A stretch of DNA of 64,000 bases from Candidatus Methylacidiphilales bacterium. GTDB lineage: Bacteria; Pseudomonadota; Gammaproteobacteria; JASGCS01. The translations under genes and the position numbers were made by a program. The notes beneath the pieces are model-generated. The model was not told the origin of the DNA. It made no database searches and saw nothing but the letters and a program-made list of their open reading frames with translations. This document shows positions 1-9,377 of the stretch, in pieces. Numbering within the stretch: the first letter of the stretch is position 1; the number at the start of each line of letters is the position of its first letter. Location of the stretch: assembly GCA_030054035.1 (NCBI GenBank), contig JASGCS010000001.1, forward strand, positions 62,001-126,000. Direction: 5' to 3'.

Positions 1-75
1 TTGAGATCTCCCAATCGATCAGAATTATCTTCTGATATAAATGAAAGTTTAATTATTGAACTTTATTCTAAATAA
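1..75 (+). CDS. rpsD: 30S ribosomal protein S4, C-terminal end (partial)
   Basis: Reading from base 1 gives 24 codons and a TAA stop. The encoded tail carries NRSELSSDINE and ends in IIELYSK, which matches the conserved C-terminus of ribosomal protein S4. S4 is a primary 16S rRNA-binding protein of the small subunit. The rest of the gene lies before the window. Its place directly before rpoA is the usual order of the alpha operon in Proteobacteria. Confidence 0.9.
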   Translation: MRSPNRSELSSDINESLIIELYSK

Positions 76-98
76 TAAAATAGTAGAGGAAAAGAAAT

Positions 99-1106
99 AT
101 GTTTATACCAGTAGAGTCGTTCTTAAAACCAAAAATTGTCGAGATAAGTAAAATCGCACACAATAACTCAGTGATAGTTCTCGAGCCATTTGAAAAAGGA
201 TTTGGACATACATTCGGTAATGCGTTAAGAAGAACGTTGTTATCTTCTATGCCAGGTTGTGCAGTAACTGATGTTCAAATATCAGGTGTTTTGCACGAAT
301 TTCAGTCGATAGACTCTGTAGAGGAAGACATGCAAGATATTTTATTTAATTTAAAAAAGTTAGCTGTAATAATACATGAAGGTGATCGAGCTGTATTACA
401 ATTACAAGCAAACGCTACCGGTGATATTTTTGCTAAAGATCTGATTATTCCTCATAATGTTGAGATTATTAACCAGGATTTACATATTGCAAGGCTTCAT
501 TCATTAATAAAAAATGAAAAATTTGAAATGAATATAACTGTTCAAAGAGGAAGGGGTTATGTTACAGTACCAATGAGAAATATTCTGCAAGAAGGAGTAA
601 GTCATAATCCAATTGGGAATATAAGACTCGATGCTAGTTTTAGTCCTGTTACGAGAGCTACCTATAGAGTTGAAAATGCTCGTCTAGATAACAGAACAAA
701 TTTAGATAAGTTAATAATTGAAATAGTAACTAACGGAACTATTGATCCTGAAGATGCTATTAGACGATCGGCAACTATTTTACGTGATCAATTAGTTTGT
801 TTTGTGAACCTTGAGGCTGAATCTTCTCAAGATGTCATACAGAAAATCATTAACCCTTTATTTTCCCGACCAATTGAAGATTTGCAACTTACCGTACGAT
901 CTACAAATTGTTTAAAAGCTGAAGATATTTATTACATAGGAGATTTGGTACAAAGAACGGAAAACGATTTGTTAAGAACACCTAATCTTGGAAAAAAATC
1001 ACTGACAGAAATTATAAGTATTTTAAGTTCACATGGATTAAAATTAGGTATGGAATTAGATAATTGGGTTAGCCCTATTAAAATTAAAATTGATGACCCT
1101 AGATAA
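99..1106 (+). CDS. rpoA: RNA polymerase alpha subunit
   Basis: Alpha subunit of RNA polymerase, 335 residues, normal family length. The N-terminal domain (about 1-235) dimerises and binds beta and beta'; it has the conserved block [17 protein letters not shown] near residue 35. The C-terminal domain (about 250-320) binds UP elements and activators; it keeps the [12 protein letters not shown] segment that contains the DNA-contacting arginine. A GAGG ribosome-binding site lies just before the ATG. The gene sits 23 bases after rpsD and 9 bases before rplQ, so it is transcribed with the ribosomal protein operon. Confidence 0.98.
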   Translation: MFIPVESFLKPKIVEISKIAHNNSVIVLEPFEKGFGHTFGNALRRTLLSSMPGCAVTDVQISGVLHEFQSIDSVEEDMQDILFNLKKLAVIIHEGDRAVLQLQANATGDIFAKDLIIPHNVEIINQDLHIARLHSLIKNEKFEMNITVQRGRGYVTVPMRNILQEGVSHNPIGNIRLDASFSPVTRATYRVENARLDNRTNLDKLIIEIVTNGTIDPEDAIRRSATILRDQLVCFVNLEAESSQDVIQKIINPLFSRPIEDLQLTVRSTNCLKAEDIYYIGDLVQRTENDLLRTPNLGKKSLTEIISILSSHGLKLGMELDNWVSPIKIKIDDPR

Positions 1107-1115
1107 TCGTTTTAT

Positions 1116-1517
1116 ATGAGACATAGATATTCACAAAAAAAACTTCAAGTAACATCTTCACATCGAAAAGCAATGCTTAGAAACTTAAGTGTTGCGATTA
1201 TTAACCATGAACGAATTGTTACTACTGTGCCAAAAGCTAAAATGCTGCGTTCATTTATCGAACCATTAATTACATTGTCTAAGAATGACTCAGTTAATAC
1301 TAGAAGAGCGTTATTCAACATTTTAAGAGACCGATCAGTTGTTAGTAAACTCTGTTTGGTGATAGGTAAAAGATTCACTGAACGTCCCGGTGGTTATACT
1401 AGAATTTTGAAGTATGGCTTTAGACCAACTGATAATGCGGCAAGAGCTATAATTGAACTTGTTGATTATGTTTTACCAGTTACTGAAGAGATTAATAAAT
1501 TAGCAAAAGTTGACTAA
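1116..1517 (+). CDS. rplQ: 50S ribosomal protein L17
   Basis: Ribosomal protein L17, 133 residues, located near the polypeptide exit side of the large subunit. The start MRHRYSQKKLQVTSSHRKAM is a clear variant of the family signature, in which L-x-R-x-x-x-H-R-x-A-M is usual. The later block RPGGYTRILK, with R-x-x-D-N-A following, is also typical. It is the last gene of the alpha operon, as in most Proteobacteria. Its last codons overlap the TTG start of cysC by 8 bases, so cysC may be translated by coupling to it. Confidence 0.98.
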   Translation: MRHRYSQKKLQVTSSHRKAMLRNLSVAIINHERIVTTVPKAKMLRSFIEPLITLSKNDSVNTRRALFNILRDRSVVSKLCLVIGKRFTERPGGYTRILKYGFRPTDNAARAIIELVDYVLPVTEEINKLAKVD

Positions 1518-2046
1518 TATTTTACCTCAATGTTTCTGGTTTACAGGACTCTCTGGATCTGGAAAATCCACATTAGCTGAATATACTAAAAACCAATTAA
1601 TTTCTAATAATTTCATAGATAAAATTATTATTCTTGATGGTGACGCGATTAGAACTGGGTTAAGTTCAAATCTTGGTTTTTCTCAATTAGATAGAACAGA
1701 AAATCTTAGAAGGATTGCTGAGGTTGCCAAGCTGTTTTTGAGTGAAAAATATTTAGTGATAGTTTCTTGTATCACCCCATTGAATTCACAAAGGAATCTA
1801 GCAAGAACAATACTAGATAGTTATATATTTACTCTTTGCTATTTACAGTGCGCTTATCAAGTTTGTGAAAAAAGAGACGTTAAAGGGTTATATAAAAAAG
1901 CAAAAAATAATTCGTCTATAAAGTTAACAGGAAGTGGTAGTGAGTTTGAAGAACCCACTACCAGTGACTTAACAATCAAAACAGACGAACTTTCACTTCA
2001 AGACTCCTACCTACTCATTCATGGTAGATTAGTCAAATCTAAATAA
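1510..2046 (+). CDS. cysC: Adenylylsulfate (APS) kinase
   Basis: APS kinase, 178 residues, phosphorylates APS to PAPS in sulfate activation. The P-loop GLSGSGKST is at residues 13-21 and DGDAIR at 43-48 matches the family DGDxxR block. The segment CEKRDVKGLYKKAKN is the characteristic APS-kinase motif. TTG is the only plausible start because the P-loop begins 12 residues later and no ATG precedes it. The start overlaps rplQ by 8 bases. No ATP sulfurylase (cysDN or sat) is nearby. The 3' end overlaps the convergent peroxiredoxin gene by 8 bases. Function call is firm; physiological use (cysteine synthesis or sulfation) cannot be told here. Confidence 0.93.
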   Translation: MTNILPQCFWFTGLSGSGKSTLAEYTKNQLISNNFIDKIIILDGDAIRTGLSSNLGFSQLDRTENLRRIAEVAKLFLSEKYLVIVSCITPLNSQRNLARTILDSYIFTLCYLQCAYQVCEKRDVKGLYKKAKNNSSIKLTGSGSEFEEPTTSDLTIKTDELSLQDSYLLIHGRLVKSK

Positions 2047-2668
2047 TTTTTACTTTTCTAAGGTAGGGTTTTTGCTCATCCCATCCTTGAGGAAAAAGCT
2101 TGTTAGCCTCTTCATTTGATAGTGAAGGTATAATTATCGCATCTTCCCCTACTTTCCAATTTACAGGTGTTGCAACTTTTAGTTTATCAGTTAGTTGTAA
2201 ACTATCAATAACTCTTAATATTTCAACAAAGTTTCTACCCGTTGATGCAGGATAAGTTATGATCAATCTTACAATTTTTTTTGGATCTATTATAAAAACT
2301 GATCGGACTGTAAAAGTATTATTTGCTTTAGGATGAATCATGTCATATAAACTTGAAATTATTCTTTCTTCATCAGCTAGTAAAGGAAAATTTAGTTTTA
2401 CTTTTTGAGTTTCTTCAATATCATTTGCCCAGGTTTTATGATCAGAAACGCTATCAACAGAAAGCCCTAAGACCTTAGTGTTTCTTTTCTCAAATTCATT
2501 TTTTAATTTTGCGACTTCCCCTAATTCTGTGGTGCAAACAGGTGTGAAATCTTTTGGGTGTGAGAATAACACACCCCAATTGTCCCCTAACCAGTCATGG
2601 AATTTTATGTCCCCTTGAGTTGACTTTGCATTGAAGTCTGGTGCGATGTCGCCTATTCGTATTGTCAT
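2039..2668 (-). CDS. 1-Cys peroxiredoxin (Prx6/AhpC-TSA family)
   Basis: Peroxiredoxin that reduces peroxides through a peroxidatic cysteine, 209 residues, cytoplasmic. The active site is PVCTTE with Cys45, and the upstream SHPKDFTP is typical of the Prx6 group. No resolving cysteine follows, so I assign the 1-Cys type. The C-terminal half has the LRVIDSLQLTDKLKVATPVNW segment found in this subfamily. An AGAGGT ribosome-binding site precedes the ATG. It is divergent from a CysB-like LysR gene 97 bases away, an arrangement often seen when the regulator controls its neighbour; that is inference. Confidence 0.93.
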   Translation of the reverse strand: MTIRIGDIAPDFNAKSTQGDIKFHDWLGDNWGVLFSHPKDFTPVCTTELGEVAKLKNEFEKRNTKVLGLSVDSVSDHKTWANDIEETQKVKLNFPLLADEERIISSLYDMIHPKANNTFTVRSVFIIDPKKIVRLIITYPASTGRNFVEILRVIDSLQLTDKLKVATPVNWKVGEDAIIIPSLSNEEANKLFPQGWDEQKPYLRKVKII

Positions 2669-2765
2669 AATATGTACCTCTGTGGTTTTTTATTTATTAT
2701 ATTGTACAAAAATTTGTTATCTAAAATAATATTATAATTAAATAGTTATATGATAAAATTAGATA
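2669..2765. promoter_or_regulatory. Divergent promoter region between the peroxiredoxin and LysR-type regulator
   Basis: This 97-base, very AT-rich gap separates two divergent genes. A TATAAT on the minus strand (2696-2701) could be the -10 of the peroxiredoxin gene, but its -35 is weak. On the plus strand TATAAT and TAAAAT-like boxes precede the LysR start. LysR regulators commonly bind such gaps. I see no unambiguous CysB box. Confidence 0.4.
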
Positions 2766-3698
2766 ATGAAATTAATCCAGCTTAAGATACTCAATGCGTT
2801 AGTGGATAACAATTTTAATATAACAAAAGCAGCTAAGCAACTAAAAATTGCTCAATCTGCTGCTAGCAGACAGTTAATGCTCTTAGAGCGAGAGTTAAAA
2901 GTTGAATTATTTATAAGAAAAGGCAAAAGATTTATAAAGTACTCAGATACTGGCAGCGGAATTGATGGTTTTATTAATCGAATATTGCTAGAAGAGAAAA
3001 ACATCCTCCAGTTCGTATCATCTTTAAATGACAACACTGAAAAAATTCTTACACTTGCAACTACTCATACACAGGCGAGGTATTTTTTACCTCACGTTAT
3101 TAGTAAATTAAGTAAAAAATTCCCAATTCTCAAATTTAGAATAGAACAGGGAACACCTCAACAAGTAGCTGATTTACTTGATAAAAATAAAGTAAGTTTC
3201 GCTTTATGTACAGAAATGCTTGATACTTACAGTGATTTTAAAACTTATGATTGTTATCAATGGAATCATATTGCAATAGTTGCTAAAAATCATCCATTGG
3301 CCTCAATAGGCACTGTAAAGTTAAAGACCTTAAGTGAATATAATCTAATTACTTACAATATAGGATTTACAGGAAGATCTGTTCTGAATAATATATTTAC
3401 AATGAATAAACTACCTATGAGAGTAGTTCTTTCAGCAACTGATAGTGATGTAATTAAAACTTTTGTTAAGCAATCATTAGGTGTTGGAATTATCAATCAA
3501 TTAGCTTTTCAAGAAGAAGACAAAAATTATTTAGTAATTATACCGATACAAGAACTTCGTGTCGGCTGTGTTACAAAATTAGCAATAAAAAAAAGTTTAT
3601 ATTTACCAAGATTGTTTAAAGAAGTTATTCATTTTATTTTAGATGAAGGTAAAAGAATAGAAAAGAAATTAATTATAAAATCTCAAAGATTTGATTGA
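2766..3698 (+). CDS. LysR-family transcriptional regulator, CysB/Cbl-like
   Basis: LysR regulator, 310 residues, with an N-terminal winged helix-turn-helix (about 1-60, NITKAAKQLKIAQSAASRQL) and an effector domain. The effector domain resembles CysB: HPLASIGTVKLKTLSEYNL, then YNIGFTGRSVLNNIF and ATDSDVIKTFVKQSLGVGI, which match the CysB inducer-binding region. CysB proteins sense O- or N-acetylserine and control sulfur assimilation. Neighbouring cysC supports a sulfur role and the divergent peroxiredoxin suggests a redox link. The C-terminus overlaps the convergent tesA gene by 30 bases. CysB-like is firm; orthology with E. coli CysB is not. Confidence 0.88.
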   Translation: MKLIQLKILNALVDNNFNITKAAKQLKIAQSAASRQLMLLERELKVELFIRKGKRFIKYSDTGSGIDGFINRILLEEKNILQFVSSLNDNTEKILTLATTHTQARYFLPHVISKLSKKFPILKFRIEQGTPQQVADLLDKNKVSFALCTEMLDTYSDFKTYDCYQWNHIAIVAKNHPLASIGTVKLKTLSEYNLITYNIGFTGRSVLNNIFTMNKLPMRVVLSATDSDVIKTFVKQSLGVGIINQLAFQEEDKNYLVIIPIQELRVGCVTKLAIKKSLYLPRLFKEVIHFILDEGKRIEKKLIIKSQRFD

Positions 3699-4295
3699 TT
3701 TTTCAACATTGGACTGAATAATTGCTTGGGCTTCTTGATTAAAGTGTATACCATCTGATTGTAAGAATTTTCTATCGTTAATTACTTCACCTAAGAAATT
3801 TGGATTTAGATGGCTATTGAATTTAACTGAAAGCGTCTTGTACATATCTAAAATATCGTTTCGGTAGTTGTTACCATAGTTAGAAAAAAATGGAATTCCA
3901 AGAATGAGTACTTTGCTTTTATTTCTATTTGCGATTTTAATAATTTTCTCTAAATTATTTCGGGTGTGCTCAATTGGGATTCCTTTTAGAAAATCATTGC
4001 CCCCTAACGCAATAATTACTAAATGGTAATATTTTTTATTGAGATGAAATGTCGCTATATGTAACCCATCTGTACTTGTAGCGCCAGAAACACTTGCATT
4101 GGTAATTATAAACTGTTTATTGTTACTTGCAAGTAAACTCACCCAGTCTTTTTTATAAGGTAAATTATAACCCGAACTCAAACTATCACCAAAAATTATT
4201 ATATTTAATGGTGAATGAGTTTGTGATAGAATGCAAAGCGGTATTAAGCAACTAAACATTAAAACTATAATACTTCGGATATGAATTTTAGCCAT
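3669..4295 (-). CDS. tesA: Periplasmic GDSL esterase/lysophospholipase, TesA-like
   Basis: SGNH hydrolase of the TesA (thioesterase I, lysophospholipase L1) type, 208 residues. A signal peptide (about 1-24) is followed by the GDSLSSG block with nucleophile Ser38, then GGNDFLKG (block III) and DGIHFN near the end with the catalytic Asp and His. It likely cleaves acyl esters in the periplasm. I chose MAKIH as start because it gives a normal signal peptide; an upstream ATG at 4313 adds MQYIII. The gene is divergent from, and overlaps, the ABC ATPase gene. The tesA-ybbA pairing is conserved in Enterobacteria and many other Gammaproteobacteria. Confidence 0.9.
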   Translation of the reverse strand: MAKIHIRSIIVLMFSCLIPLCILSQTHSPLNIIIFGDSLSSGYNLPYKKDWVSLLASNNKQFIITNASVSGATSTDGLHIATFHLNKKYYHLVIIALGGNDFLKGIPIEHTRNNLEKIIKIANRNKSKVLILGIPFFSNYGNNYRNDILDMYKTLSVKFNSHLNPNFLGEVINDRKFLQSDGIHFNQEAQAIIQSNVEKSIKSLRFYN

Positions 4296-4937
4296 GATAA
4301 TAATATACTGCAAGTAAACAACCTTTCAATTCAACACGAATCTGAAACTAGTCCTTTGTTTAGTGGCTTACATTTTACCTTACCATTTCGTAAAACTCTT
4401 GCACTTGTAGGAGTTTCAGGTTCAGGAAAAAGTAGCTTATTAAAGATCATTTCTGGCTTAGGCAAACCAACAACTGGCGATGTCTGTTTTAATGGCACCT
4501 GGTTTTCAACTTTAAATGAAAAGCAATTAACTTTACTTAGAAAAGGTAAAATTTCATTTATATATCAAAATACTAATTTAGTTCCCTATGCGACTATTTA
4601 TGAAAATGTATTAATTCTAACTTCAATGGTTTCATTGGATTTTGATCAGGTTTATTTTGAAACACTAGTAAATCTTCTTAAGATGACATCTGTAATAAAA
4701 AAACCTGTCTATCAATTGTCTGGTGGTGAAGCCCAACGTGGGGCAATTATCCGTGCATTAATGCTTAAACCAATATTACTAATTGCTGATGAGCCTACTT
4801 CCCAATTAGACAAACATTTAATAGATATAGTGATCACAATTTTTGATACAATGAAAAAAAACAATAATTGCTCTATTATTGTTGCTACCCATGACCCAAT
4901 GTTAGCACAGAGTTGTGATTTTCAAATTAAATTATGA
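4281..4937 (+). CDS. ybbA: ABC transporter ATP-binding protein, YbbA/LolD family
   Basis: ATPase subunit of a MacB/LolD-type ABC system, 218 residues. Walker A GVSGSGKSS is at 44-52, the signature LSGGEAQRGAIIRAL follows, then Walker B ILLIADEPTSQLD and the H-loop ATHD. Placement beside divergent tesA matches ybbA of E. coli. There a large permease, ybbP, follows; here lpxB follows directly with a 4-base ATGA overlap, so the partner permease is missing locally. The start overlaps the tesA start by 15 bases, so each promoter must lie inside the other gene. LolD of the lipoprotein-release system is the alternative. Confidence 0.82.
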   Translation: MNFSHDNNILQVNNLSIQHESETSPLFSGLHFTLPFRKTLALVGVSGSGKSSLLKIISGLGKPTTGDVCFNGTWFSTLNEKQLTLLRKGKISFIYQNTNLVPYATIYENVLILTSMVSLDFDQVYFETLVNLLKMTSVIKKPVYQLSGGEAQRGAIIRALMLKPILLIADEPTSQLDKHLIDIVITIFDTMKKNNNCSIIVATHDPMLAQSCDFQIKL

Positions 4938-6067
4938 TAAACAAAAAGAGAAAAGTTCTTTTTGTTACTGGAGAGGCGTCTGGAGATGCGTATGCTTCAC
5001 AAATCATACTTGTTTTAAATTCTATTAACACGTCTGTTTCATATTATGCAATTGGTGGCGAAATGTTAAAGAATGCTGGGGCGAATATACTTTTTAACTA
5101 TCTTTCAATTCAGGCTTTTGGATTTCTTCAAGCAATAAAAAAATATTGGAAAATAACAAATATTTTAAAAAAAGTTTGCAGGTGGATTGAATTGGAAAAT
5201 CCTGATGTGATTATTCTAGTTGATAATTGGGGGTTTAATAGTTTGTTGGCTAAGCATATAAAAAAAAAGACTTCAATTAAGATATTTTATATAATTCCTC
5301 CTAAAGTTTGGGCTTGGAATATAAGCCGAGTTGCGCAGCTTAACAAAATATCAGATTGTGTTGCCGTGATTTTCCCTTTTGAAGTCTCATTATTAAGTAC
5401 GTTAGGGTGCGATAATGTTTTTTATGCAGGCAATCCATTACTTGAAATATATCAATTAGAATCAATTCAATTAAATCAACGTAATGAAAATAGAGTAATT
5501 ATAGGATTAATTCCCGGAAGTAGAAAATCAGAAGTCGATCTACACCTACCACTATTAAATGAGGTTGTTGATAGGTACTTTAAAAAAAATATAGACTCAC
5601 AGGTTGATTTTATAATTCCGTGCGATGTATCGATAAAATCCATTTATGAGTCAGTGCTAGTCCACCCAAGAATAAAAATTTTATATGGGAAGTTTTCTTC
5701 AATTGTTCAGAAGTGTAATATTTGTGTGACTGCTTCTGGAACTGCCTCATTAGAAGTTGCGTTATGTTTAATTCCTCAAATCGTATTTTATAAATCAGGT
5801 TTTGTAGATTCGCTCATATTAAGGAAAATTCTTACAACTCAGTCCATCTCTTTACCAAATATTTTATTATCTCAAAAATATATTCCTGAATTAATTTTTG
5901 AAAACGCAACAAGTTCCTCAATCCTTTCGCATCTAAGTGAGTTGCTCGCAAATAAGTTTGCGCAATCAACACAAGTTGAGTTATCTAAGTCGCTCTATTC
6001 AATATTACAATCCGATTCGCTATTTTCAAAACAGTGTGCTAATCAAATTAAATTATTTCTTTCGTGA
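4934..6067 (+). CDS. lpxB: Lipid-A-disaccharide synthase
   Basis: Glycosyltransferase of lipid A synthesis, joining UDP-diacylglucosamine and lipid X, 377 residues, membrane-associated. It begins with the family block TGEASGDAYASQII; later it has YYIGG-like sequence near residue 38, PPKVWAWN, LLPGSR-like LIPGSRKSEV and the C-terminal SGTASLEVAL, all typical. It shows that the organism makes lipid A. The gene overlaps the ATPase gene before it and tadA after it by 4 bases each, so these three form one unit. The usual neighbours lpxA and lpxD are absent here. Confidence 0.95.
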   Translation: MINKKRKVLFVTGEASGDAYASQIILVLNSINTSVSYYAIGGEMLKNAGANILFNYLSIQAFGFLQAIKKYWKITNILKKVCRWIELENPDVIILVDNWGFNSLLAKHIKKKTSIKIFYIIPPKVWAWNISRVAQLNKISDCVAVIFPFEVSLLSTLGCDNVFYAGNPLLEIYQLESIQLNQRNENRVIIGLIPGSRKSEVDLHLPLLNEVVDRYFKKNIDSQVDFIIPCDVSIKSIYESVLVHPRIKILYGKFSSIVQKCNICVTASGTASLEVALCLIPQIVFYKSGFVDSLILRKILTTQSISLPNILLSQKYIPELIFENATSSSILSHLSELLANKFAQSTQVELSKSLYSILQSDSLFSKQCANQIKLFLS

Positions 6068-6528
6068 ATCACTTTAAATCAGATGAATATTTCATTAATC
6101 GAACTTTAACTTTAGCTCATGTTGCTTCATTACATGGTGAGGTTCCTGTAGGTGCGGTGATTGTTTCTAACAATCAATTAATTTCAGAAGGGTCAAATAA
6201 TACTCGAACTTTGTGTGATCCAACAGCTCATGCTGAGATTCTTGCTTTAAGAAATGCTGGAATTCAATTTAACTCAAACAGATTACCTACATGTACTTTG
6301 TATACATCATTAGAGCCCTGTGGAATGTGTATACAGGCAATCAAACAAGCAAGAATCAAAAGATTAGTATTTGCTTGCCTGGATGAAAATCTTGGGTGTG
6401 TTTGGAGCAATAATCTGGATACTTTTTATCCACTAATCGTAACTTATACAAATTCAGATTGTGCCAGGTCATTGTTACAATCATATTTTATCAAGAAACG
6501 TAAGCTTGAAGTGTATAATAGTACTTAG
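6064..6528 (+). CDS. tadA: tRNA-specific adenosine deaminase
   Basis: Deaminates A34 of tRNA-Arg(ACG) to inosine, 154 residues. The zinc site is visible: HAEI with the zinc His and catalytic Glu, and PCGMC with two cysteine ligands. GEVPVGAVIV near the N-terminus is also conserved. The start is a GTG that overlaps the lpxB stop (GTGA), so translation is probably coupled. The next gene, nuoA, begins 16 bases later and may share the transcript. Other cytidine deaminase-like enzymes are possible, but the motif spacing fits TadA. Confidence 0.93.
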   Translation: MNHFKSDEYFINRTLTLAHVASLHGEVPVGAVIVSNNQLISEGSNNTRTLCDPTAHAEILALRNAGIQFNSNRLPTCTLYTSLEPCGMCIQAIKQARIKRLVFACLDENLGCVWSNNLDTFYPLIVTYTNSDCARSLLQSYFIKKRKLEVYNST

Positions 6529-6544
6529 AATAATAAATAATTAA

Positions 6545-6901
6545 ATGCTAGCTGGCTACATTCCTATAATCATATTCCTTGTTATTTCAATAGGGATAGG
6601 TCTAACTATGCTTATTTTAGGCTTTTTCTTAGGGCCTAGAAAGTCAAATGCATCTAAAACCTCACCATATGAATGTGGTTTTGAGGCCTTTGAAGATGCG
6701 AGAATGAAATTTGACGTTCGTTATTATTTAGTAGCCATTCTGTTTATAATTTTTGATTTAGAAATTGTTTATTTTTTCCCCTGGGCTGTATCTTTGCGAT
6801 TTCTTGGATTTCCTTCTTTAATGGCGATGGGGTTATTTTTCTTAATTTTGTTAATCGGCTTTCTGTATGAATGGAGAAAAGGAGCGTTGGAATGGGAATG
6901 A
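6545..6901 (+). CDS. nuoA: NADH-quinone oxidoreductase subunit A
   Basis: Small membrane subunit of respiratory complex I, 118 residues with three membrane helices. The loop after the first helix has [19 protein letters not shown], containing the conserved Cys region of NuoA, and [12 protein letters not shown] marks the second helix. It sits near the quinone channel at the junction of the membrane and peripheral arms. It opens a 14-gene nuo operon in the standard order A to N. The nuoB start overlaps its last 10 bases. Confidence 0.97.
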   Translation: MLAGYIPIIIFLVISIGIGLTMLILGFFLGPRKSNASKTSPYECGFEAFEDARMKFDVRYYLVAILFIIFDLEIVYFFPWAVSLRFLGFPSLMAMGLFFLILLIGFLYEWRKGALEWE

Positions 6902-7431
6902 ACAAAAAAGCAACTTTTAATACCCCAGTTGAGCAACTAATTCATGGTGATTCACTTCAACATTACAAGGAGCATGGTTTTTTGTTATCTTCAGTATCTG
7001 GATTGATTAATTGGGCTAGAAGTGGTTCTCTTTGGCCAATGTCTTTCGGATTAGCTTGTTGTGCTGTTGAAATGATGCATGCTTCTGCGTCTCGATATGA
7101 TTTAGATAGATTGGGTGTTATATATCGACCTAGTCCTAGACAAAGTGATGTGATGATAGTAGCCGGTACATTGTGTAATAAAATGGCTCCTGCCCTAAGA
7201 AAAGTCTATGATCAAATGAGCGAGCCTCGATGGGTAATTTCTATGGGGTCTTGTGCTAATGGTGGAGGATATTATCATTACAGCTATTCAGTGGTCAGGG
7301 GATGTGACAGAATAGTACCGGTTGATATCTATGTTCCAGGTTGCCCACCTACGGCAGAGGCTTTAATCTATGGCATCCTACAACTTCAAGATAAAATAAA
7401 TCGTTCAAGTGCGTTTATTTATAGGAAATAA
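6892..7431 (+). CDS. nuoB: NADH-quinone oxidoreductase subunit B
   Basis: Peripheral-arm subunit that carries cluster N2, the last Fe-S centre before quinone. Cysteine ligands are in LACCAVEMM (tandem Cys), [11 protein letters not shown] and [16 protein letters not shown] place the start at the ATG at 6892 because AAAAGGAG ends 8 bases upstream; ATG at 6898 is also possible and an upstream ATG at 6871 is inside the ribosome-binding site. The product is about 179 residues. The gene overlaps nuoA by 10 bases. Confidence 0.96.
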   Translation: MGMNKKATFNTPVEQLIHGDSLQHYKEHGFLLSSVSGLINWARSGSLWPMSFGLACCAVEMMHASASRYDLDRLGVIYRPSPRQSDVMIVAGTLCNKMAPALRKVYDQMSEPRWVISMGSCANGGGYYHYSYSVVRGCDRIVPVDIYVPGCPPTAEALIYGILQLQDKINRSSAFIYRK

Positions 7432-7440
7432 TTTATTTTT

Positions 7441-8124
7441 ATGATATCGAAAGAGTCATTTTTTAATCAGCTGCAAAATCAATTTATAGACCCTAGTTTT
7501 CATTTTGAAATGCATTACGATCAAGTTCTCGCTGAGATACCCAGTGCTTCTTTGTTAGATTTTGCATTAACTATGAAAAGTAAATTTCAAATGGAGCAGC
7601 TTATAGATATAACAGCTGTTGATTTGTTAATGTACGGTAAGCATGAATGGAAGACAGACAGAGCGACTCAATCTGGTTTTTCGAGAGCGGTTTCATCAAA
7701 TGATTTTTCAAGAATGAAATTTGACCCAAACCAAAATTCAGTAACTTCTGACAACAGGTTTGTATTAATTTATCAACTCTTATCAGTGTTTAACAATTGT
7801 AGATTGCAAATCAAAACTCCCGTTGTTTCTAACAAAATATATTTGATCGATAGTGTAATTTCCGTTTGGTCATCAGCTGACTGGTTGGAGCGTGAGGTTT
7901 TTGATATGTTTGGTATTTATTTTTCTGGACATAGAGATTTACGAAGAATCTTAACCGATTATGGTTTTGTGGGACATCCATTTAGAAAAGATTTTCCTCT
8001 GATTGGTGAGGTTGAGGTTCGTTATGATCCTGAATCTGGAGCTGTAATAAAGTGCCCTGTATCTATAGAACCTCGAGTACTTGTGCCTAAAGTTATCAGA
8101 AATGATTTTCGTTATCAGCCATGA
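7441..8124 (+). CDS. nuoC: NADH-quinone oxidoreductase subunit C
   Basis: 30-kDa-type subunit of the peripheral arm, 227 residues. The conserved C-terminal signature is complete: [32 protein letters not shown], followed by [10 protein letters not shown]. The middle (about residues 65-100) has extra sequence relative to the shortest NuoC proteins. It is separate from nuoD, unlike the fused nuoCD of Enterobacteria and Pseudomonas, which is useful for placing the organism. The nuoD ATG overlaps its stop by 4 bases. Confidence 0.96.
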   Translation: MISKESFFNQLQNQFIDPSFHFEMHYDQVLAEIPSASLLDFALTMKSKFQMEQLIDITAVDLLMYGKHEWKTDRATQSGFSRAVSSNDFSRMKFDPNQNSVTSDNRFVLIYQLLSVFNNCRLQIKTPVVSNKIYLIDSVISVWSSADWLEREVFDMFGIYFSGHRDLRRILTDYGFVGHPFRKDFPLIGEVEVRYDPESGAVIKCPVSIEPRVLVPKVIRNDFRYQP

Positions 8125-9377
8125 ATTCAGAGATAAAAAATTATACAATAAATTTTGGACCTCAACATCCAGCCGCTCACGGTGTTTTAAGACTTATCTT
8201 AGAAATGGATGGTGAGACCGTAGTAAAAGCTGATCCACATATTGGATTACTTCATAGAGGCACTGAAAAATTAGCAGAATCTAAACCTTACAACCAATCC
8301 ATTGGATACATGGATCGTTTGGACTATGTCTCCATGATGTGTAATGAGCACGCCTATGTATTAGCAATTGAGGGTTTACTAGGAATTTCCCCACCTATTC
8401 GAGCCCAATACATAAGGGTTATGTTTGATGAGATAACAAGAATTTTAAATCACTTAATGTGGCTTGGGGCACATGGTTTAGATTTAGGTGCGATGAGTAT
8501 GTTTTTATATTGTTTTAGAGAAAGAGAGGATTTGATGGATTGTTATGAGGCAGTTTCTGGAGCGAGAATGCACGCAACCTATTATAGACCTGGCGGGGTT
8601 AATCGCGATTTACCCGACACCATGTCATTATACAAACCTTCTAAATGGCGGAGTAAAAAAGAGCTTGATTCCCTAAACGAAAATAGAAATGGCACATTGT
8701 TAGATTTTATAGAGGCGTTTACAAATAGATTCCCAAAAAAAATTGAAGAATACGAAACTTTACTGACAGATAATAGAATTTGGAAACAGAGAACGGTGGG
8801 CATCGGAGTTGTTTCACCAGAGAGGGCGTTGCAATTAGGTTTTACTGGTCCAATGTTACGAGGTTCAGGTGTGGCTTGGGATTTAAGAAAAAAACAACCA
8901 TACGAGGTTTATCCCCAAATTGATTTCGATGTGCCAATTGGACATAACGGAGATTGTTACGATAGATTTCTTGTAAGAGTTGAAGAAATGAAGCAATCAA
9001 ATTATATTATTAAACAATGTGTTACTTGGTTAAAGCAAAATCCTGGAATTGTAAGGTTGGACAACCCAAAAATTACCCCCCCAAAGCGATCGTCTATGAA
9101 AACAGATATGGAATCTCTTATTCATCATTTTAAGTTATTTACCGAAGGTTATTGTATTCCACCTGGAGAAATTTATAAAGCTATCGAGCACCCAAAGGGT
9201 GAGTTTGGTATTTATTTGGTTTCTGATGGATCAAATAAACCATACCGCCTCAAAATTAGAGCTGCTGGATTTTCTCACTTGGCAAGCATAAATGAGCTTG
9301 CTTCTGGTCATATGTTATCTGATGTCGTGGCAATTATCGGTTCGCTTGATATTGTTTTTGGAGAAGTTGATAGATGA
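8121..9377 (+). CDS. nuoD: NADH-quinone oxidoreductase subunit D
   Basis: 49-kDa-type subunit that forms the quinone pocket with NuoB, 418 residues. It starts with [15 protein letters not shown], whose histidine lies in the quinone site, and has [23 protein letters not shown] and [12 protein letters not shown]. It ends in IVFGEVDR, the typical terminus. It is related to the large subunit of NiFe hydrogenases but lacks their metal cysteines. It overlaps nuoC and nuoE by 4 bases each. Confidence 0.97.
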   Translation: MNSEIKNYTINFGPQHPAAHGVLRLILEMDGETVVKADPHIGLLHRGTEKLAESKPYNQSIGYMDRLDYVSMMCNEHAYVLAIEGLLGISPPIRAQYIRVMFDEITRILNHLMWLGAHGLDLGAMSMFLYCFREREDLMDCYEAVSGARMHATYYRPGGVNRDLPDTMSLYKPSKWRSKKELDSLNENRNGTLLDFIEAFTNRFPKKIEEYETLLTDNRIWKQRTVGIGVVSPERALQLGFTGPMLRGSGVAWDLRKKQPYEVYPQIDFDVPIGHNGDCYDRFLVRVEEMKQSNYIIKQCVTWLKQNPGIVRLDNPKITPPKRSSMKTDMESLIHHFKLFTEGYCIPPGEIYKAIEHPKGEFGIYLVSDGSNKPYRLKIRAAGFSHLASINELASGHMLSDVVAIIGSLDIVFGEVDR

